The notes: a model not told the origin generated them from the letters alone. DNA of 64,000 nt from Scilla litardierei (GCA_030789695.1 CM061138.1:180707051-180771050); one strand, 5' to 3'. Counted from the stretch's first letter, positions 45,801 through 56,352 are shown. Made by a program: numbers and translations.

Positions 45801-48800
45801 AAAGCTGTGGAACTCTTCGATAAAGCAACCGAGCAGATAAAAGGGAAAGTCGAGTATCGTCATGCTTACATAAATTTCTCGAAGCTTGAGGTTTCTCTTC
45901 CGTCAAATGACGCAGGGCAAGAAGTGGTCAGAACATGCCCTGCTGCCATGGGGTTTGCTTTTGCAGCTGGAACAACTGATGGTCCTGGAGCCTTCGATTT
46001 TGAACAAGGGGATGATAAGGTTTCTTGTTAGTTACTATCTATTTTTCATCATCCTTAGAGGTCAGAAGTTAATCAGTTTTTCATGATCAGCTTTTGTCTA
46101 TATTAGGGCAATCCGTTTTGGAGGCTGGTGAGAAACATGCTGAAGAAACCAAGTAAAGAGCAAGAGTATTGTCACCATCCAAAGCCAATATTACTTGATA
46201 CTGGCGAGATGAAGAAACCATATGAGTGGGCAGTAAGCTACATCCCCATTTTTTTTCCCTCATTGATCCTGATATTTATCGCTGATGTTGCTTTCCTTGC
46301 CATGCCTGGTGCTAATTTGCTCTCTCGTAAAAGCCTTACGTGCACATGCCAAATTGATCATGCCATGTGGAAAGTTTGGAGCGAACATAGTGATCTTGAT
46401 GTGTAAACAAATATAGCATTTTTGGGACAGATTTCATTTTATATAACATGTAAAGAATAGTCCATTATGTATAGTTTCATCTTTTCTCCTTATCGAGGCA
46501 AATCGGTCATACTCCACACATTTATGCTTCAAAACACCCACATGCATCCATGCGCCTACACAAACATCTCAGAAATGCATTGTTGGCATAGCTTCAAGTA
46601 GACAGTTGTGCATATCTTGATGCAGTAATGTTAATGTGGCACATGCACGCGTGCACCCACATAAACATGAATCTGGCACACATGCACACACATACACATG
46701 AATGTCAAATTCCACTAAAGGATGGATCTTCCTTCCTAATTGTTTAAAAAAAATGAGGGCTGTCATTATTAAATTAGTGATGGCCCTTTTACCTTTAATG
46801 CTGCTTACATCTAGGCTTTCCTTTCTAAAGGTGTAACGGCAAAGATTATACTTCTTTCAATGCATGTATGCTGACTCATGCTTACATGGTAGTCACCGAA
46901 AACGTTGATGCGTCATGCCATCTTGGTTACGAGAGAATTTGCCTATTATGCCGCTCTTAGAAGATGCTTTTATGCTTCCTAAGAGAGACATTCTTTTAGA
47001 CTTCACATTAAACAGATTCAACAGCCTTTCATCCAAGTTTGCAAATAATCATGTTTGTGAGCATGAGTAAAACACGGCATGGTCATGTTCAAACATGTCT
47101 GGAGACAGATCTTTCGTCTTAATTTTTGTGTAGTACAATGTATGACTGCATTACCTTTTGTTATTTTTGAGGTTACTCTTTTTATTGTGAGCTGCCATTT
47201 CCATGCTCAGAGTTTGGATGAAATTTTTATGAACATAACAACTATGGTGACACCCTTGTATAAGATTTTTACTCAAAAAATAATAATCAATATCATAGAG
47301 AAGATCCTTCTCTGATCTGATATTTGACCGTCGGAACTTTCTAATGCTTCTACCTGTGGAGAGAAACGAATGGTAAACATCAGTTAGGTCTTGTTCTGTA
47401 ATGGCCAAATAAGAATAAGTTGGCATAGGGAAGACTGCAGAATGATTGAATGCCCATGCTTTGAATGAAAGTGGAATTTCGTGATTTGATTCATTGTGTC
47501 TTGCAAACCTTAAAGACAATGTGCACTTTGTGTTGCATTACATATGCCTCGTTTTATTGTGCCATTGACCTCTTCCTGTTGCGTGTGTTTTTCTGCAGCC
47601 TTCTATACTTCCAATTCAGATTATCCGAATAGGGCAGATGGTGATTCTTTGTGTACCTGGAGGTACAACATCTATTTACTTTGAAATTTGTTCTTTCTTC
47701 ATTGTATCTAAGTTACTGAGGCGTAGAAGAAAGAATTTCTATCATTTTTCCTTCGTTGTCTAATTTGTACCGTGCATTTTCAAGCTCATGCAATTTCACT
47801 TTGCACCTATTCATGTGCACTGTCTGTTTCCATGGTCTCTCGCACAGAATTCACAACTATGGCGGGGAGGCGTCTACGGGATGCTGTACGGACAGTACTC
47901 ACCGGTAGTGGCAATGGAGAATTCACTGACGATACTCATATTGTTATTGCTGGGCTGTCCAATTCTTACTCCCAATACGTGACCACCTACGAAGAATATG
48001 AGATCCAAAGATACGAGGTATGTAGTCGATGACTTCCAACTTCTTTCAGTTCTTCATCAGTGATGACATATCGCTATGTAGCCTGTAGCCTCTCAGAACT
48101 CATGAATTAATATGCATGTATGGTGCAATATTATGGTAGTAGACTGCATACCTACAGCTATTCTGGTAAAGTTTCGCATTTTAATTAATCAGCAAGGCAC
48201 CTTCCTGTTTTGTGGTCATATAGAACATCCAAATGCCAATATCTATTCATTTGCACGCTCGCACTTCGGTTAAGGCAAACATAAATAATTATATTGTTGT
48301 ATTTTTGCATGGTTACATCCATAAATAGCTTCTTGGATTTCTGCCTTGGGTTAGAACATGATAACTGCAACACAATGTGTGTGTTTAGCAGGGAGCATCC
48401 ACTCTCTACGGCCCCCACACACTCAGCGCCTACATCCAGGAGTTCAAAAAGCTCGCCGCCGCCCTTGCTACTGGCCAGAGGGTCCCCCCAGGTCCGCGGC
48501 CGCCGGATCTCCTGAACAACCAAATCAGCTTACTCCCGCCGGTCATTGCAGACGCAACGCCCTTCCGATGCAAGTTTGGGGACGTCAGCACCGACATCCC
48601 TCAGAACTCGACCTTCACGCGAGGGGACATGGCGAGCGCCACGTTCTGGTCGGCCTGCCCAAGGAACGACCTTCTGACCGGAGGCACGTTCGGCCTCGTG
48701 GAGTTCCTGGAGGCAAGGGACACGTGGGCTCCGGCCTACGACGATGACGACTTCTGCCTGCGGTTCAAGTGGTCGAGGCCATCGAAATTCAGCACCCGAA

Positions 48801-48940
48801 GCCACGCAACCATAGAGTGGAGAATACCCGAAACGGCTGTTTCGGGCGTGTACAGAATAAGGCATTTCGGGGCTTGGAAGAGCTTGTTCGGATCGATCGA
48901 GCATTTCACAGGTGCTTCCAGTGCGTTTGTTGTAGTGTAG
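21568..48940 (+). CDS. NCER: Neutral (alkaline/non-lysosomal) ceramidase, nine coding exons
   Basis: Hydrolyses ceramide to a sphingoid base and a fatty acid (EC 3.5.1.23), in the secretory pathway or at membranes. Coding exons: 21568-21911, 43674-43882, 44919-45284, 45404-45668, 45749-46019, 46107-46232, 47599-47662, 47848-48017, 48392-48940. All introns are GT-AG and phases match, giving 787 codons plus TAG, close to plant family members (about 760-780). The ATG at 21568 gives a hydrophobic signal segment (residues about 13-30). GTHTHAGPGG (129-138) and FATHGTSMS (237-245) carry zinc-ligand His residues. CGDVSPN (356-362) holds the nucleophile Ser at about 360. The C-terminal Ig-like region ends SSAFVVV. 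Nothing is missing or frameshifted. Intron 1 is 21,762 bp through nested retrotransposons. The gene therefore looks functional but carries an unusual splicing load. Confidence 0.97.
21912..24065 (+). other. Intron 1 of ceramidase, left host part
   Basis: AT-rich intron DNA with no coding frame of note. It contains short ATT/AAT microsatellites (about 22997-23010 and 23513-23528), an A-run at 22930-22943, and at 22812-22909 a segment that is an imperfect inverted copy of 43391-43484, discussed as a possible old transposon terminus. Confidence 0.8.
24815..25110 (-). repeat. GCACGGCCGTGT palindrome array in the copia LTR
   Basis: About nine degenerate copies of GCACGGCCGTGT, mostly in pairs about 20-25 bp apart and repeated at 50-70 bp; a tenth (GCACGGACGTG) lies beyond the gypsy insertion at 42134-42144. 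Each is a near-palindrome. The array lies about 200 bp upstream of the LTR's TATA box (minus strand), i.e. in U3. Confidence 0.85.
25120..27235 (-). repeat. 3' LTR of the 17-kb gypsy element
   Basis: 2116 bp. TATA-like CTATATATAG at 26243-26252. A palindrome array lies upstream of it (minus strand) at about 26310-26930. Compared with the 5' LTR it retains about 365 bp (around 25196-25560) missing from the other copy. Confidence 0.93.
26310..26930 (-). repeat. CGCTCGGCCGAGCG palindrome array in gypsy U3 (copy 1)
   Basis: About eleven copies of CTCGGCCGAG or CTCGGTCGAG within 620 bp, many flanked to the 14-bp palindrome CGCTCGGCCGAGCG. Spacing is irregular, from about 22 to over 150 bp. All lie between the LTR 5' end and the TATA box. 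They create spurious Arg/Ser-rich open frames on both strands. Confidence 0.9.
27236..29409 (-). other. 3' interior of the 17-kb gypsy element
   Basis: Mostly AT-rich non-coding sequence between the 3' LTR and the nested element. A minus-strand frame of 127 codons (29229-28846) has no domain that I recognise. It probably continues the gag-side frame at 39570-40028 once the nested insertion is ignored. No RT, integrase or RNase H motif is visible. Confidence 0.6.
29415..32797 (-). repeat. 3' LTR of the 10-kb gypsy element
   Basis: 3383 bp. On the minus strand: AT-rich U3, then a GC-rich zone (about 32300-31350) with a Pro/Ser/Ala-rich open frame, then AT-rich and mixed sequence to the end. 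Confidence 0.93.
31338..32078 (-). other. Pro/Ser/Ala-rich 246-codon ORF inside the LTR (copy 1)
   Basis: An open frame in the GC-rich part of the LTR, starting MRPPPPSTIS. It is extremely rich in Pro, Ser, Ala and Arg, with no domain, signal or structure. The same frame is open in the other LTR (37991-38734, 247 codons) despite small indels and substitutions. The composition means long open frames arise easily on both strands here, so I do not call it a gene. Confidence 0.35.
32798..36069 (-). other. Non-coding interior of the 10-kb gypsy element
   Basis: No coding frame. About 32850-34790 is strikingly poor in G on the + strand (many 60-base lines hold two to five G), built of CATA, ACATA and TATCAC words, with (TA)n tracts at 32848-32868 and 33844-33891. 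From about 34790 to 35560 the composition flips to A/G-rich. The last 500 bp is mixed. Confidence 0.85.
36070..39460 (-). repeat. 5' LTR of the 10-kb gypsy element
   Basis: 3391 bp, near-identical to 29415-32797. Carries the matching Pro-rich frame at 37991-38734 (minus). Flanked by TSD GGAGG on the right. Confidence 0.93.
37991..38734 (-). other. Pro/Ser/Ala-rich 247-codon ORF inside the LTR (copy 2)
   Basis: Counterpart of the frame at 31338-32078. One extra Ser codon within a Ser run, and scattered substitutions, have left the frame open. Low-complexity product; not called as a gene. Confidence 0.35.
39570..40028 (-). pseudogene. Gag remnant of the 17-kb gypsy element
   Basis: A 152-codon frame whose N-terminal part (KVPEHEFDDSRLLHFF, LQGPSRE) resembles the capsid-region pattern of plant gypsy gag, where a CPEH/CPHH motif precedes LLxxFYxGL. 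The rest is not recognisable, and an overlapping Pro/Glu-rich frame (39618 downward) suggests a frameshift. It lies about 350 bp inside the 5' LTR, the right place for gag. Confidence 0.55.
40373..42129 (-). repeat. 5' LTR of the 17-kb gypsy element
   Basis: 1757 bp; TATA-like CTATATATAT at about 41134-41143. It lacks about 365 bp present in the other LTR just after CGGCGA (around 40447). The primer-binding region (minus strand) lies at 40372 and below. Confidence 0.93.
41215..41815 (-). repeat. CGCTCGGCCGAGCG palindrome array in gypsy U3 (copy 2)
   Basis: About eleven copies of CTCGGYCGAG-type near-palindromes, in the same order as in the other LTR but with substitutions. One extra palindrome (GCGCTCGGTCGAGCG, about 41515) is absent from copy 1. 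Located upstream of the TATA box on the minus strand. Confidence 0.9.
42289..43673 (+). other. Intron 1 of ceramidase, right host part
   Basis: AT-rich DNA without coding content. At 42735-43000 short units like AAAATATCTTTAATA and TAGATATTTCTTGAA recur irregularly. At 43391-43484 a segment is an imperfect inverted copy of 22812-22909. The intron ends TTTCTGGCAG at 43673. Confidence 0.75.
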
Positions 48941-49437
48941 AGGGTTGTATTGTATATATGATGGTATCTTATGTCCATACCCGAAAAGGCCAACCCATAC
49001 GCAAACTAGCTATTTGCTATTGTTTGTAATAGTAAGTTCAACCGTCTTTCTATCATTCTTTTTGTCTTATTTAACGATCCTATTCAGAGACATCCCTCGT
49101 ACAATAAGATTGGTCTATATAGAGAGCGTATTTAAGCGCGAAAATGCGCATACCCGAATAGAATAATAACAATTACAACAAAGAATAGTAACAAGGGAAA
49201 AAAATGCACATGCCCGAATGGGGTTAATAACAATTGCAACAAGAATAGTAACATATTCTAAAAATAGTTAGAAATTGTACACTGTTTAGACGTGTTATAA
49301 TACAATTGTCTGAGGTGAATATCTTATTCAAATTCAATCCATTGTTCATCAAATCTGTCTTGAATTTTACGAATTGTTTCTAGAAACTTGAACTTTTTGT
49401 GGACGACGCTTCGACTATGCCTTTTGTGGATGATTTT
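48941..49437. other. 3' flank of the ceramidase gene
   Basis: Starts with the presumed 3'UTR. No canonical AATAAA is obvious; AATAGAATAATAAC near 49157-49170 could serve. No further gene is seen before the next retrotransposon. Confidence 0.6.
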
Positions 49438-50283
49438 TGATGCAACCCTCGTAAAACGGGCTAAAAACGGAACGGCCTACGACGGAACGGGCCGAGCATA
49501 TGGGCCTGGACGGAATTAGGCTCCGGCCTAAAATACCCGCAAACACCTCGAATCATGCTGGCCCCGGACTGACGCGAAGGGAACTGCTGACCCTTGTAGG
49601 TTGAAGTAAACACTCCCACGAATTGCGCACACCTTCGTCACCATTCAAGAGACCCATTACGCACACCTTTATGGCCCATCAAGGGACGATCAAAGCGACG
49701 GGTACTTGGGGCGAGATGGAGGGACGTCAAGGGGGCATGGCCGGAAAGACTCTTATAAGAAACCTGAAGAACTATACACCAACGAACCAAAATTTGGAAT
49801 ACTCGACACTCGGGTATTCTTCCTCCTACGACCTTGTCTTCCACCTCTGATTTCTCCTCCATAGCTTGGCCTGAGGATTGGTGTATACGGTCTCTCCGTG
49901 AACCGTACTCGATCCCACCGAGCATCCTTCAGACCAGATCTGACTTAGGCATTAGAGGGGACTTGGTCAGAACCAGGGTCCGACCTCCCTGACGAGCTTT
50001 CTCGTCTGTGTAGGTCAATGAGACTTCACCCCGTCGAAGCTACCCTTCGGCGCTTGATCCATCGGAGCCGAGCGATCTCGATCCCAAGCTTGTTCGTATT
50101 TCCACTCGAGGAGGCCGTCGTTCCCCGAAGCTACCTTTTGGGATACCAACGCACAGATCCGCGCATTCCCGACCGAGCGAACGCGTCGCTATCCGAGCTC
50201 GGAGGACGCGCGTGTCTCACGCGATCACGTCGACCTCTGACCATCCAGACTACCAAATTGTGGTGAGAAAACACCCCGAAACA
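49438..50283 (+). repeat. 5' LTR of the Tat-type element
   Basis: Contains GGGCCTGGACGGAATTAGG and GGCCCCGGACTGACGCGAA, shared with the 3' LTR. Ends CCCCGAAACA and is followed at once by the primer site. Confidence 0.9.
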
Positions 50284-50302
50284 TCTGGCGCCGTCTGTGG
50301 GA
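50284..50302 (+). promoter_or_regulatory. Primer-binding site of the Tat-type element
   Basis: TCTGGCGCCGTCTGTGGGA: TGGCGCCG directly downstream of the 5' LTR is the reverse-transcription priming site commonly seen in Tat and related plant gypsy elements. Confidence 0.8.
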
Positions 50303-50338
50303 ACGAAATCTGCGCCCACGTCATCCACTACAAGCAAC

Positions 50339-51439
50339 ATGGAGCAACATGACAACAGATCAACCTGCCAGCCGACCATCCTCGAGAACGGCGGCTACAT
50401 CCCGAACGGAGCCGGACACTGCCATTCCGCAGAGGGAACTGACGACTCGCGCTTGGTAACCCGTGAACTACTCGACCATCTCGCTTAGGAGATAAACGCC
50501 AACTTCCAGACTCTGGCAGCGGCCATCCAGCAACTTGCGGGCCCGCAACACCCCTTCGGGGGAAAAAGGCGGGGTTCACTGACCACTCGGAGCAGTTCCC
50601 CCCACTACGCTCAGCTGTAGTCGTGGACCGCGAGGGTGGAGGCCAGAACCGGGAGCATTCACCGACCCCCACTTCTCTTCGAAAAAGTGGAGGGGGAGAA
50701 CCAGGTGGACCGGAGCAGATTCGTCCAAATGGTCCCGCTCGGTCAGGCGTCAGTCGTCCAGCCGCACGACCACCGAAGGACGCCAGAGACGAAGCAGGAG
50801 CCCACACCGGAAGAGGCCAAGAATCCGCGAGGAATGCCGCCGCAGAGAGCGCACTCGACAACCTACGCCGATCCCCAGCCGGGATGGCCACAGAAGGAAT
50901 CCTCCCCGCGCCTCCGCCAACTTGCCTAGACAACCCGAGCGCCAGGGCGAGTCGCCAACTGGCAAAGCTAACTTGGGGCCTCTGGCAGTCGACCACTGCC
51001 CGTTAGAAAGAAGCATCAACGAAGCACGAGTGCCCTCCAGATTCAAAGTGTCATCCCTGGAGAAATACGACGGTTCGAGGGACTCCGAGGAACATGTTCT
51101 AGACTACAAAGGGATCATGAGTTTCCAGGGGGATGACGACACTCTGCTCTGCCGCGGCGTCTACACCACCCTCAAGAAGTCTGCCCTGGACTGGTACAAC
51201 AGCCTCCCTGATTAGTCCATCAATAACTTCCAGGACCTGTCCCAGATGTTCTGCCAACAGTTTATGGCCGGACGGCAGAGGAAGCCAGGCTTAGACCTCC
51301 TGTTCAACGTGATACAGAGACCGAGCGAGACTCTGAGGGCCTATATGAAGCGCTTCAACTCCCAGATGCTGAACGTCGAGAGCTGCCTCGAATTGGTCGT
51401 GACAACGGCCCTAAAGAAGGGCTCCGACCATCCTCGAGC
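50339..51439 (+). pseudogene. Gag copy 1 (N-terminus and capsid part)
   Basis: Begins MEQHDNRSTCQP. TAG at 50486-50488 interrupts it. The capsid region (PSRFKVSSLEKYDGSRD, then LDWYNSLPD) stops at TAG 51213-51215 and reopens to a second segment (MFCQQFMAGRQRKPGLD, RPSETLRAYMKRFNSQ). The domain is Retrotrans_gag. It is the most diverged of the five copies. Confidence 0.8.
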
Positions 51440-52534
51440 ATGGAGCAACATGACAACGGATCAACCCGCCTGCCGACCATCCTCGAGAACGGCGGCTACA
51501 TCCCGAACGTAGCCGGACACATCCATTCCGCAAAGGGAACTGACGACTCGCGCTTGGTAACCCGTGTACTACTCGACCATCTCGCTTAGGAGATGAACGC
51601 CAACTTTCAGACTCTGGCAGCGGCCATCCAGCAACTTGCGGGCCCGCAACACCCCTTCGGGGGAAAAAAGGCGGGGTTCACTGATCACTCGGAGTAGTGC
51701 CCCCCACTACGCTCAGCTGTAGTCGCGGACCGCAAGGGTGGAGGCCAGAACCGGGAGCGTTCACCGACCCCCACTTCTCTTCGAACAGTGGAGGGGGAGA
51801 ACCAGGTGGACCGGCGCAGATTCGTCCAAACGCTCGGTCGGGCGTCAGTCTTCCAGCCGCACGACCACCGAAGGGCGCCAGAGACGAAGCAGGAGCCCAC
51901 GCCGGAAGAGGCCGAGAATCCGCGAGGAATGCCGCCGCAGAGAGCGCACTCGACAACCTACGCCGATCCCCAGCCGGGATGGCAACAGAGGGAATCCTCC
52001 CCGCGCCTCCGCCATCTTGCCTAGACAACCCGAGCGCCAGGGCGAGGCGCCAACTGGCAAAGCTAACTTGGGGCCTCTGGCAGTCGACCACTGCCCGTTA
52101 GCAAGAAGCATCACCGAAGCACGAGTGCCCTCCAGGTTCAAAGTGTCATCCCTGGAGAAATACGACGGTTCGAGGGACTCCGAGGAACATGTTCTAGACT
52201 ACAAAGGGATCATGAGTTTCCAGGGGGATGACGACACTCTGCTCTGCCGCGGCGTCTACACCACCCTCAAGAAGTCTGCCCTGGACTGGTACAACAGCCT
52301 CCCTGATCAGTCCATCAATAACTTCCAGGACCTGTCCCAGATGTTCTGCCAACAGTTTATGGCCGGACGGCAGAGGAAGCCAGGCTTAGACCTCCTGTTC
52401 AACGTGATACAGAGACCGAGCGAGACTCTGAGGGCCTATATGAAGCGCTTCAACTCCCAGATGCTGAATGTCGAGAGCTGCCTCGAATTGGTCGTGACAA
52501 CGGCCCTAAAGAAGGGCTCCGACCATCCTCGAGC
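51440..52534 (+). pseudogene. Gag copy 2
   Basis: As copy 1, but CAG (Gln) at 52308-52310 replaces the capsid TAG, so the capsid region is open through LPDQSINNFQDLSQMF to the junction, where the frame runs into the next copy's start and stops at TAG. The longest open stretch is 51738-52607, 289 codons, whose N-terminal part is in a different frame sense from gag or is non-homologous Arg-rich sequence. Confidence 0.75.
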
Positions 52535-53629
52535 ATGGAGCAACATGACAACGGATCAACCCGCCTGCCGACCATCCTCGAGAACGGCGGCTACATCCCG
52601 AACGTAGCCGGACACATCCATTCCGCAAAGGGAACTGACGACTCGCGCTTGGTAACCCGTGTACTACTCGACCATCTCGCTTAGGAGATGAACGCCAACT
52701 TTCAGACTCTGGCAGCGGCCATCCAGCAACTTGCGGGCCCGCAACACCCCTTCGGGGGAAAAAAGGCGGGGTTCACTGATCACTCGGAGTAGTGCCCCCC
52801 ACTACGCTCAGCTGTAGTCGCGGACCGCAAGGGTGGAGGCCAGAACCGGGAGCGTTCACCGACCCCCACTTCTCTTCGAACAGTGGAGGGGGAGAACCAG
52901 GTGGACCGGCGCAGATTCGTCCAAACGCTCGGTCGGGCGTCAGTCTTCCAGCCGCACGACCACCGAAGGGCGCCAGAGACGAAGCAGGAGCCCACGCCGG
53001 AAGAGGCCGAGAATCCGCGAGGAATGCCGCCGCAGAGAGCGCACTCGACAACCTACGCCGATCCCCAGCCGGGATGGCAACAGAGGGAATCCTCCCCGCG
53101 CCTCCGCCATCTTGCCTAGACAACCCGAGCGCCAGGGCGAGGCGCCAACTGGCAAAGCTAACTTGGGGCCTCTGGCAGTCGACCACTGCCCGTTAGCAAG
53201 AAGCATCACCGAAGCACGAGTGCCCTCCAGGTTCAAAGTGTCATCCCTGGAGAAATACGACGGTTCGAGGGACTCCGAGGAACATGTTCTAGACTACAAA
53301 GGGATCATGAGTTTCCAGGGGGATGACGACACTCTGCTCTGCCGCGGCGTCTACACCACCCTCAAGAAGTCTGCCCTGGACTGGTACAACAGCCTCCCTG
53401 ATTAGTCCATCAATAACTTCCAGGACCTGTCCCAGATGTTCTGCCAACAGTTTATGGCCGGACGGCAGAGGAAGCCAGGCTTAGACCTCCTGTTCAACGT
53501 GATACAGAGACCGAGCGAGACTCTGAGGGCCTATATGAAGCGCTTCAACTCCCAGATGCTGAACGTCGAGAGCTGCCTCGAATTGGTCGTGACAACGGCC
53601 CTAAAGAAGGGCTCCGACCATCCTCGAGC
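52535..53629 (+). pseudogene. Gag copy 3
   Basis: Near-identical to copy 2 but with TAG at 53403-53405 in the capsid region. Confidence 0.75.
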
Positions 53630-54723
53630 ATGGAGCAACATGACAACGGATCAACCCGCCTGCCGACCATCCTCGAGAACGGCGGCTACATCCCGAACGT
53701 AGCCGGACACATCCATTCCGCAAAGGGAACTGACGACTCGCGCTTGGTAACCCGTGTACTACTCGACCATCTCGCTTAGGAGATGAACGCCAACTTTCAG
53801 ACTCTGGCAGCGGCCATCCAGCAACTTGCGGGCCCGCAACACCCCTTCGGGGGAAAAAGGCGGGGTTCACTGATCACTCGGAGTAGTGCCCCCCACTACG
53901 CTCAGCTGTAGTCGCGGACCGCAAGGGTGGAGGCCAGAACCGGGAGCGTTCACCGACCCCCACTTCTCTTCGAACAGTGGAGGGGGAGAACCAGGTGGAC
54001 CGGCGCAGATTCGTCCAAACGCTCGGTCGGGCGTCAGTCTTCCAGCCGCACGACCACCGAAGGGCGCCAGAGACGAAGCAGGAGCCCACGCCGGAAGAGG
54101 CCGAGAATCCGCGAGGAATGCCGCCGCAGAGAGCGCACTCGACAACCTACGCCGATCCCCAGCCGGGATGGCAACAGAGGGAATCCTCCCCGCGCCTCCG
54201 CCATCTTGCCTAGACAACCCGAGCGCCAGGGCGAGGCGCCAACTGGCAAAGCTAACTTGGGGCCTCTGGCAGTCGACCACTGCCCGTTAGCAAGAAGCAT
54301 CACCGAAGCACGAGTGCCCTCCAGGTTCAAAGTGTCATCCCTGGAGAAATACGACGGTTCGAGGGACTCCGAGGAACATGTTCTAGACTACAAAGGGATC
54401 ATGAGTTTCCAGGGGGATGACGACACTCTGCTCTGCCGCGGCGTCTACACCACCCTCAAGAAGTCTGCCCTGGACTGGTACAACAGCCTCCCTGATCAGT
54501 CCATCAATAACTTCCAGGACCTGTCCCAGATGTTCTGCCAACAGTTTATGGCCGGACGGCAGAGGAAGCCAGGCTTAGACCTCCTGTTCAACGTGATACA
54601 GAGACCGAGCGAGACTCTGAGGGCCTATATGAAGCGCTTCAACTCCCAGATGCTGAACGTCGAGAGCTGCCTCGAATTGGTCGTGACAACGGCCCTAAAG
54701 AAGGGCTCCGACCATCCTCGAGC
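53630..54723 (+). pseudogene. Gag copy 4
   Basis: Near-identical to copy 2, with CAG at 54497-54499. One A is missing from an A-run (five instead of six, about 53854), making this unit 1094 bp and shifting frame within it. Confidence 0.75.
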
Positions 54724-56352
54724 ATGGAGCAACATGACAACGGATCAACCCGCCTGCCGACCATCCTCGAGAACGGCGGCTACATCCCGAACGTAGCCGG
54801 ACACATCCATTCCGCAAAGGGAACTGACGACTCGCGCTTGGTAACCCGTGTACTACTCGACCATCTCGCTTAGGAGATGAACGCCAACTTTCAGACTCTG
54901 GCAGCGGCCATCCAGCAACTTGCGGGCCCGCAACACCCCTTCGGGGGAAAAAAGGCGGGGTTCACTGATCACTCGGAGTAGTGCCCCCCACTACGCTCAG
55001 CTGTAGTCGCGGACCGCAAGGGTGGAGGCCAGAACCGGGAGCGTTCACCGACCCCCACTTCTCTTCGAACAGTGGAGGGGGAGAACCAGGTGGACCGGCG
55101 CAGATTCGTCCAAACGCTCGGTCGGGCGTCAGTCTTCCAGCCGCACGACCACCGAAGGGCGCCAGAGACGAAGCAGGAGCCCACGCCGGAAGAGGCCGAG
55201 AATCCGCGAGGAATGCCGCCGCAGAGAGCGCACTCGACAACCTACGCCGATCCCCAGCCGGGATGGCAACAGAGGGAATCCTCCCCGCGCCTCCGCCATC
55301 TTGCCTAGACAACCCGAGCGCCAGGGCGAGGCGCCAACTGGCAAAGCTAACTTGGGGCCTCTGGCAGTCGACCACTGCCCGTTAGCAAGAAGCATCACCG
55401 AAGCACGAGTGCCCTCCAGGTTCAAAGTGTCATCCCTGGAGAAATACGACGGTTCGAGGGACTCCGAGGAACATGTTCTAGACTACAAAGGGATCATGAG
55501 TTTCCAGGGGGATGACGACACTCTGCTCTGCCGCGGCGTCTACACCACCCTCAAGAAGTCTGCCCTGGACTGGTACAACAGCCTCCCTGATTAGTCCATC
55601 AATAACTTCCAGGACCTGTCCCAGATGTTCTGCCAACAGTTTATGGCCGGACGGCAGAGGAAGCCAGGCTTAGACCTCCTGTTCAACGTGATACAGAGAC
55701 CGAGCGAGACTCTGAGGGCCTATATGAAGCGCTTCAACTCCCAGATACTGAACATCGAGAGCTGCCTCGAATTGGTCGTGACAACAGCCCTAAAGAAGGG
55801 GCTCCGACAAAGGGACCTAAAGAAGAACCTACACAATGACCCCCCGAAGAACCTTACCGAGGTCATAGCTCGGGTGGAACAGTTCATGCTGATCGGAGAG
55901 GCCCTGGTTGCAGAAGAAGGGGGTCCCCTGGCAGGAACCAAGTAGAACTCCAAGTATGATGAATGTGAGTGTCGTGAGCTGGAGGATCACAGGCAGGAGA
56001 AAAAGCCAAGGGGGAAGCAGCGTAGAGGGGAAGCGCCGCCCACCAAGCTGAACACGATCCAGGACGCCGTCCTAAACAAGCTCAGAAGGAGGGCCACATC
56101 AACAAGCTGCCCCCTAAGATGAAGAGCGGCCGAAGGGAAGAGGAAAAATACTGCAGGTACCACAAGGACAATGGCAACGACACCGACGACTGCTAACACC
56201 TAAAGAAGGACATCGATCAACTGATCAGCCGAGGACACTTGAAGAATTTTGTCGATGCCTCAAAGGCGACCCCCGAGGCGGGAACATCCAAGCAAATGGA
56301 CAAGGGGAAGAGGGTGAACATCGTTCAGACCCCCCTGCACATAATCGAGTGA
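54724..56352 (+). pseudogene. Gag copy 5 with the true gag C-terminus
   Basis: TAG at 55592-55594 in the capsid region. Past the repeat junction it alone continues (LRQRDLKKNLHNDPP, ARVEQFMLIGEAL). TAG at 55943-55945 interrupts, then comes a zinc-finger-like CRYHKDNGNDTDDC followed by a stop and HLKKDIDQLISRGHLKNF, the typical C-terminal gag motif of Tat/Ogre-type elements (YCxxHxxxxHxTxxCxxLK). It ends at TGA 56350-56352, where the aspartic protease would normally start. No pol follows. Confidence 0.82.

Larger units (their letters stand above)
50339..55808 (+). repeat. Five head-to-tail copies of a 1.095-kb gag segment
   Basis: Unit starts (ATGGAGCAAC) lie at 50339, 51440, 52535, 53630 and 54724. 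Spacing is 1101, 1095, 1095 and 1094 bp; 1095 is exactly 365 codons. Copies 2-5 differ at only a handful of sites; copy 1 is more diverged. Each unit runs from the gag ATG through most of the capsid region and then jumps back at GGGCTCCGACCATCCTCGAG, a chimera of the gag sequence (GGGGCTCCGACAAAGG, seen only after copy 5) and an early gag sequence (GCCGACCATCCTCGAG), sharing CCGAC. Only copy 5 continues into the rest of gag. An assembly artefact cannot be excluded. Confidence 0.92.

Noticed and set aside
51678..55425. Minus-strand 137- and 98-codon frames repeated with each gag copy
   Set aside because: They are identical shadows of the sense gag repeat, with no independent support.
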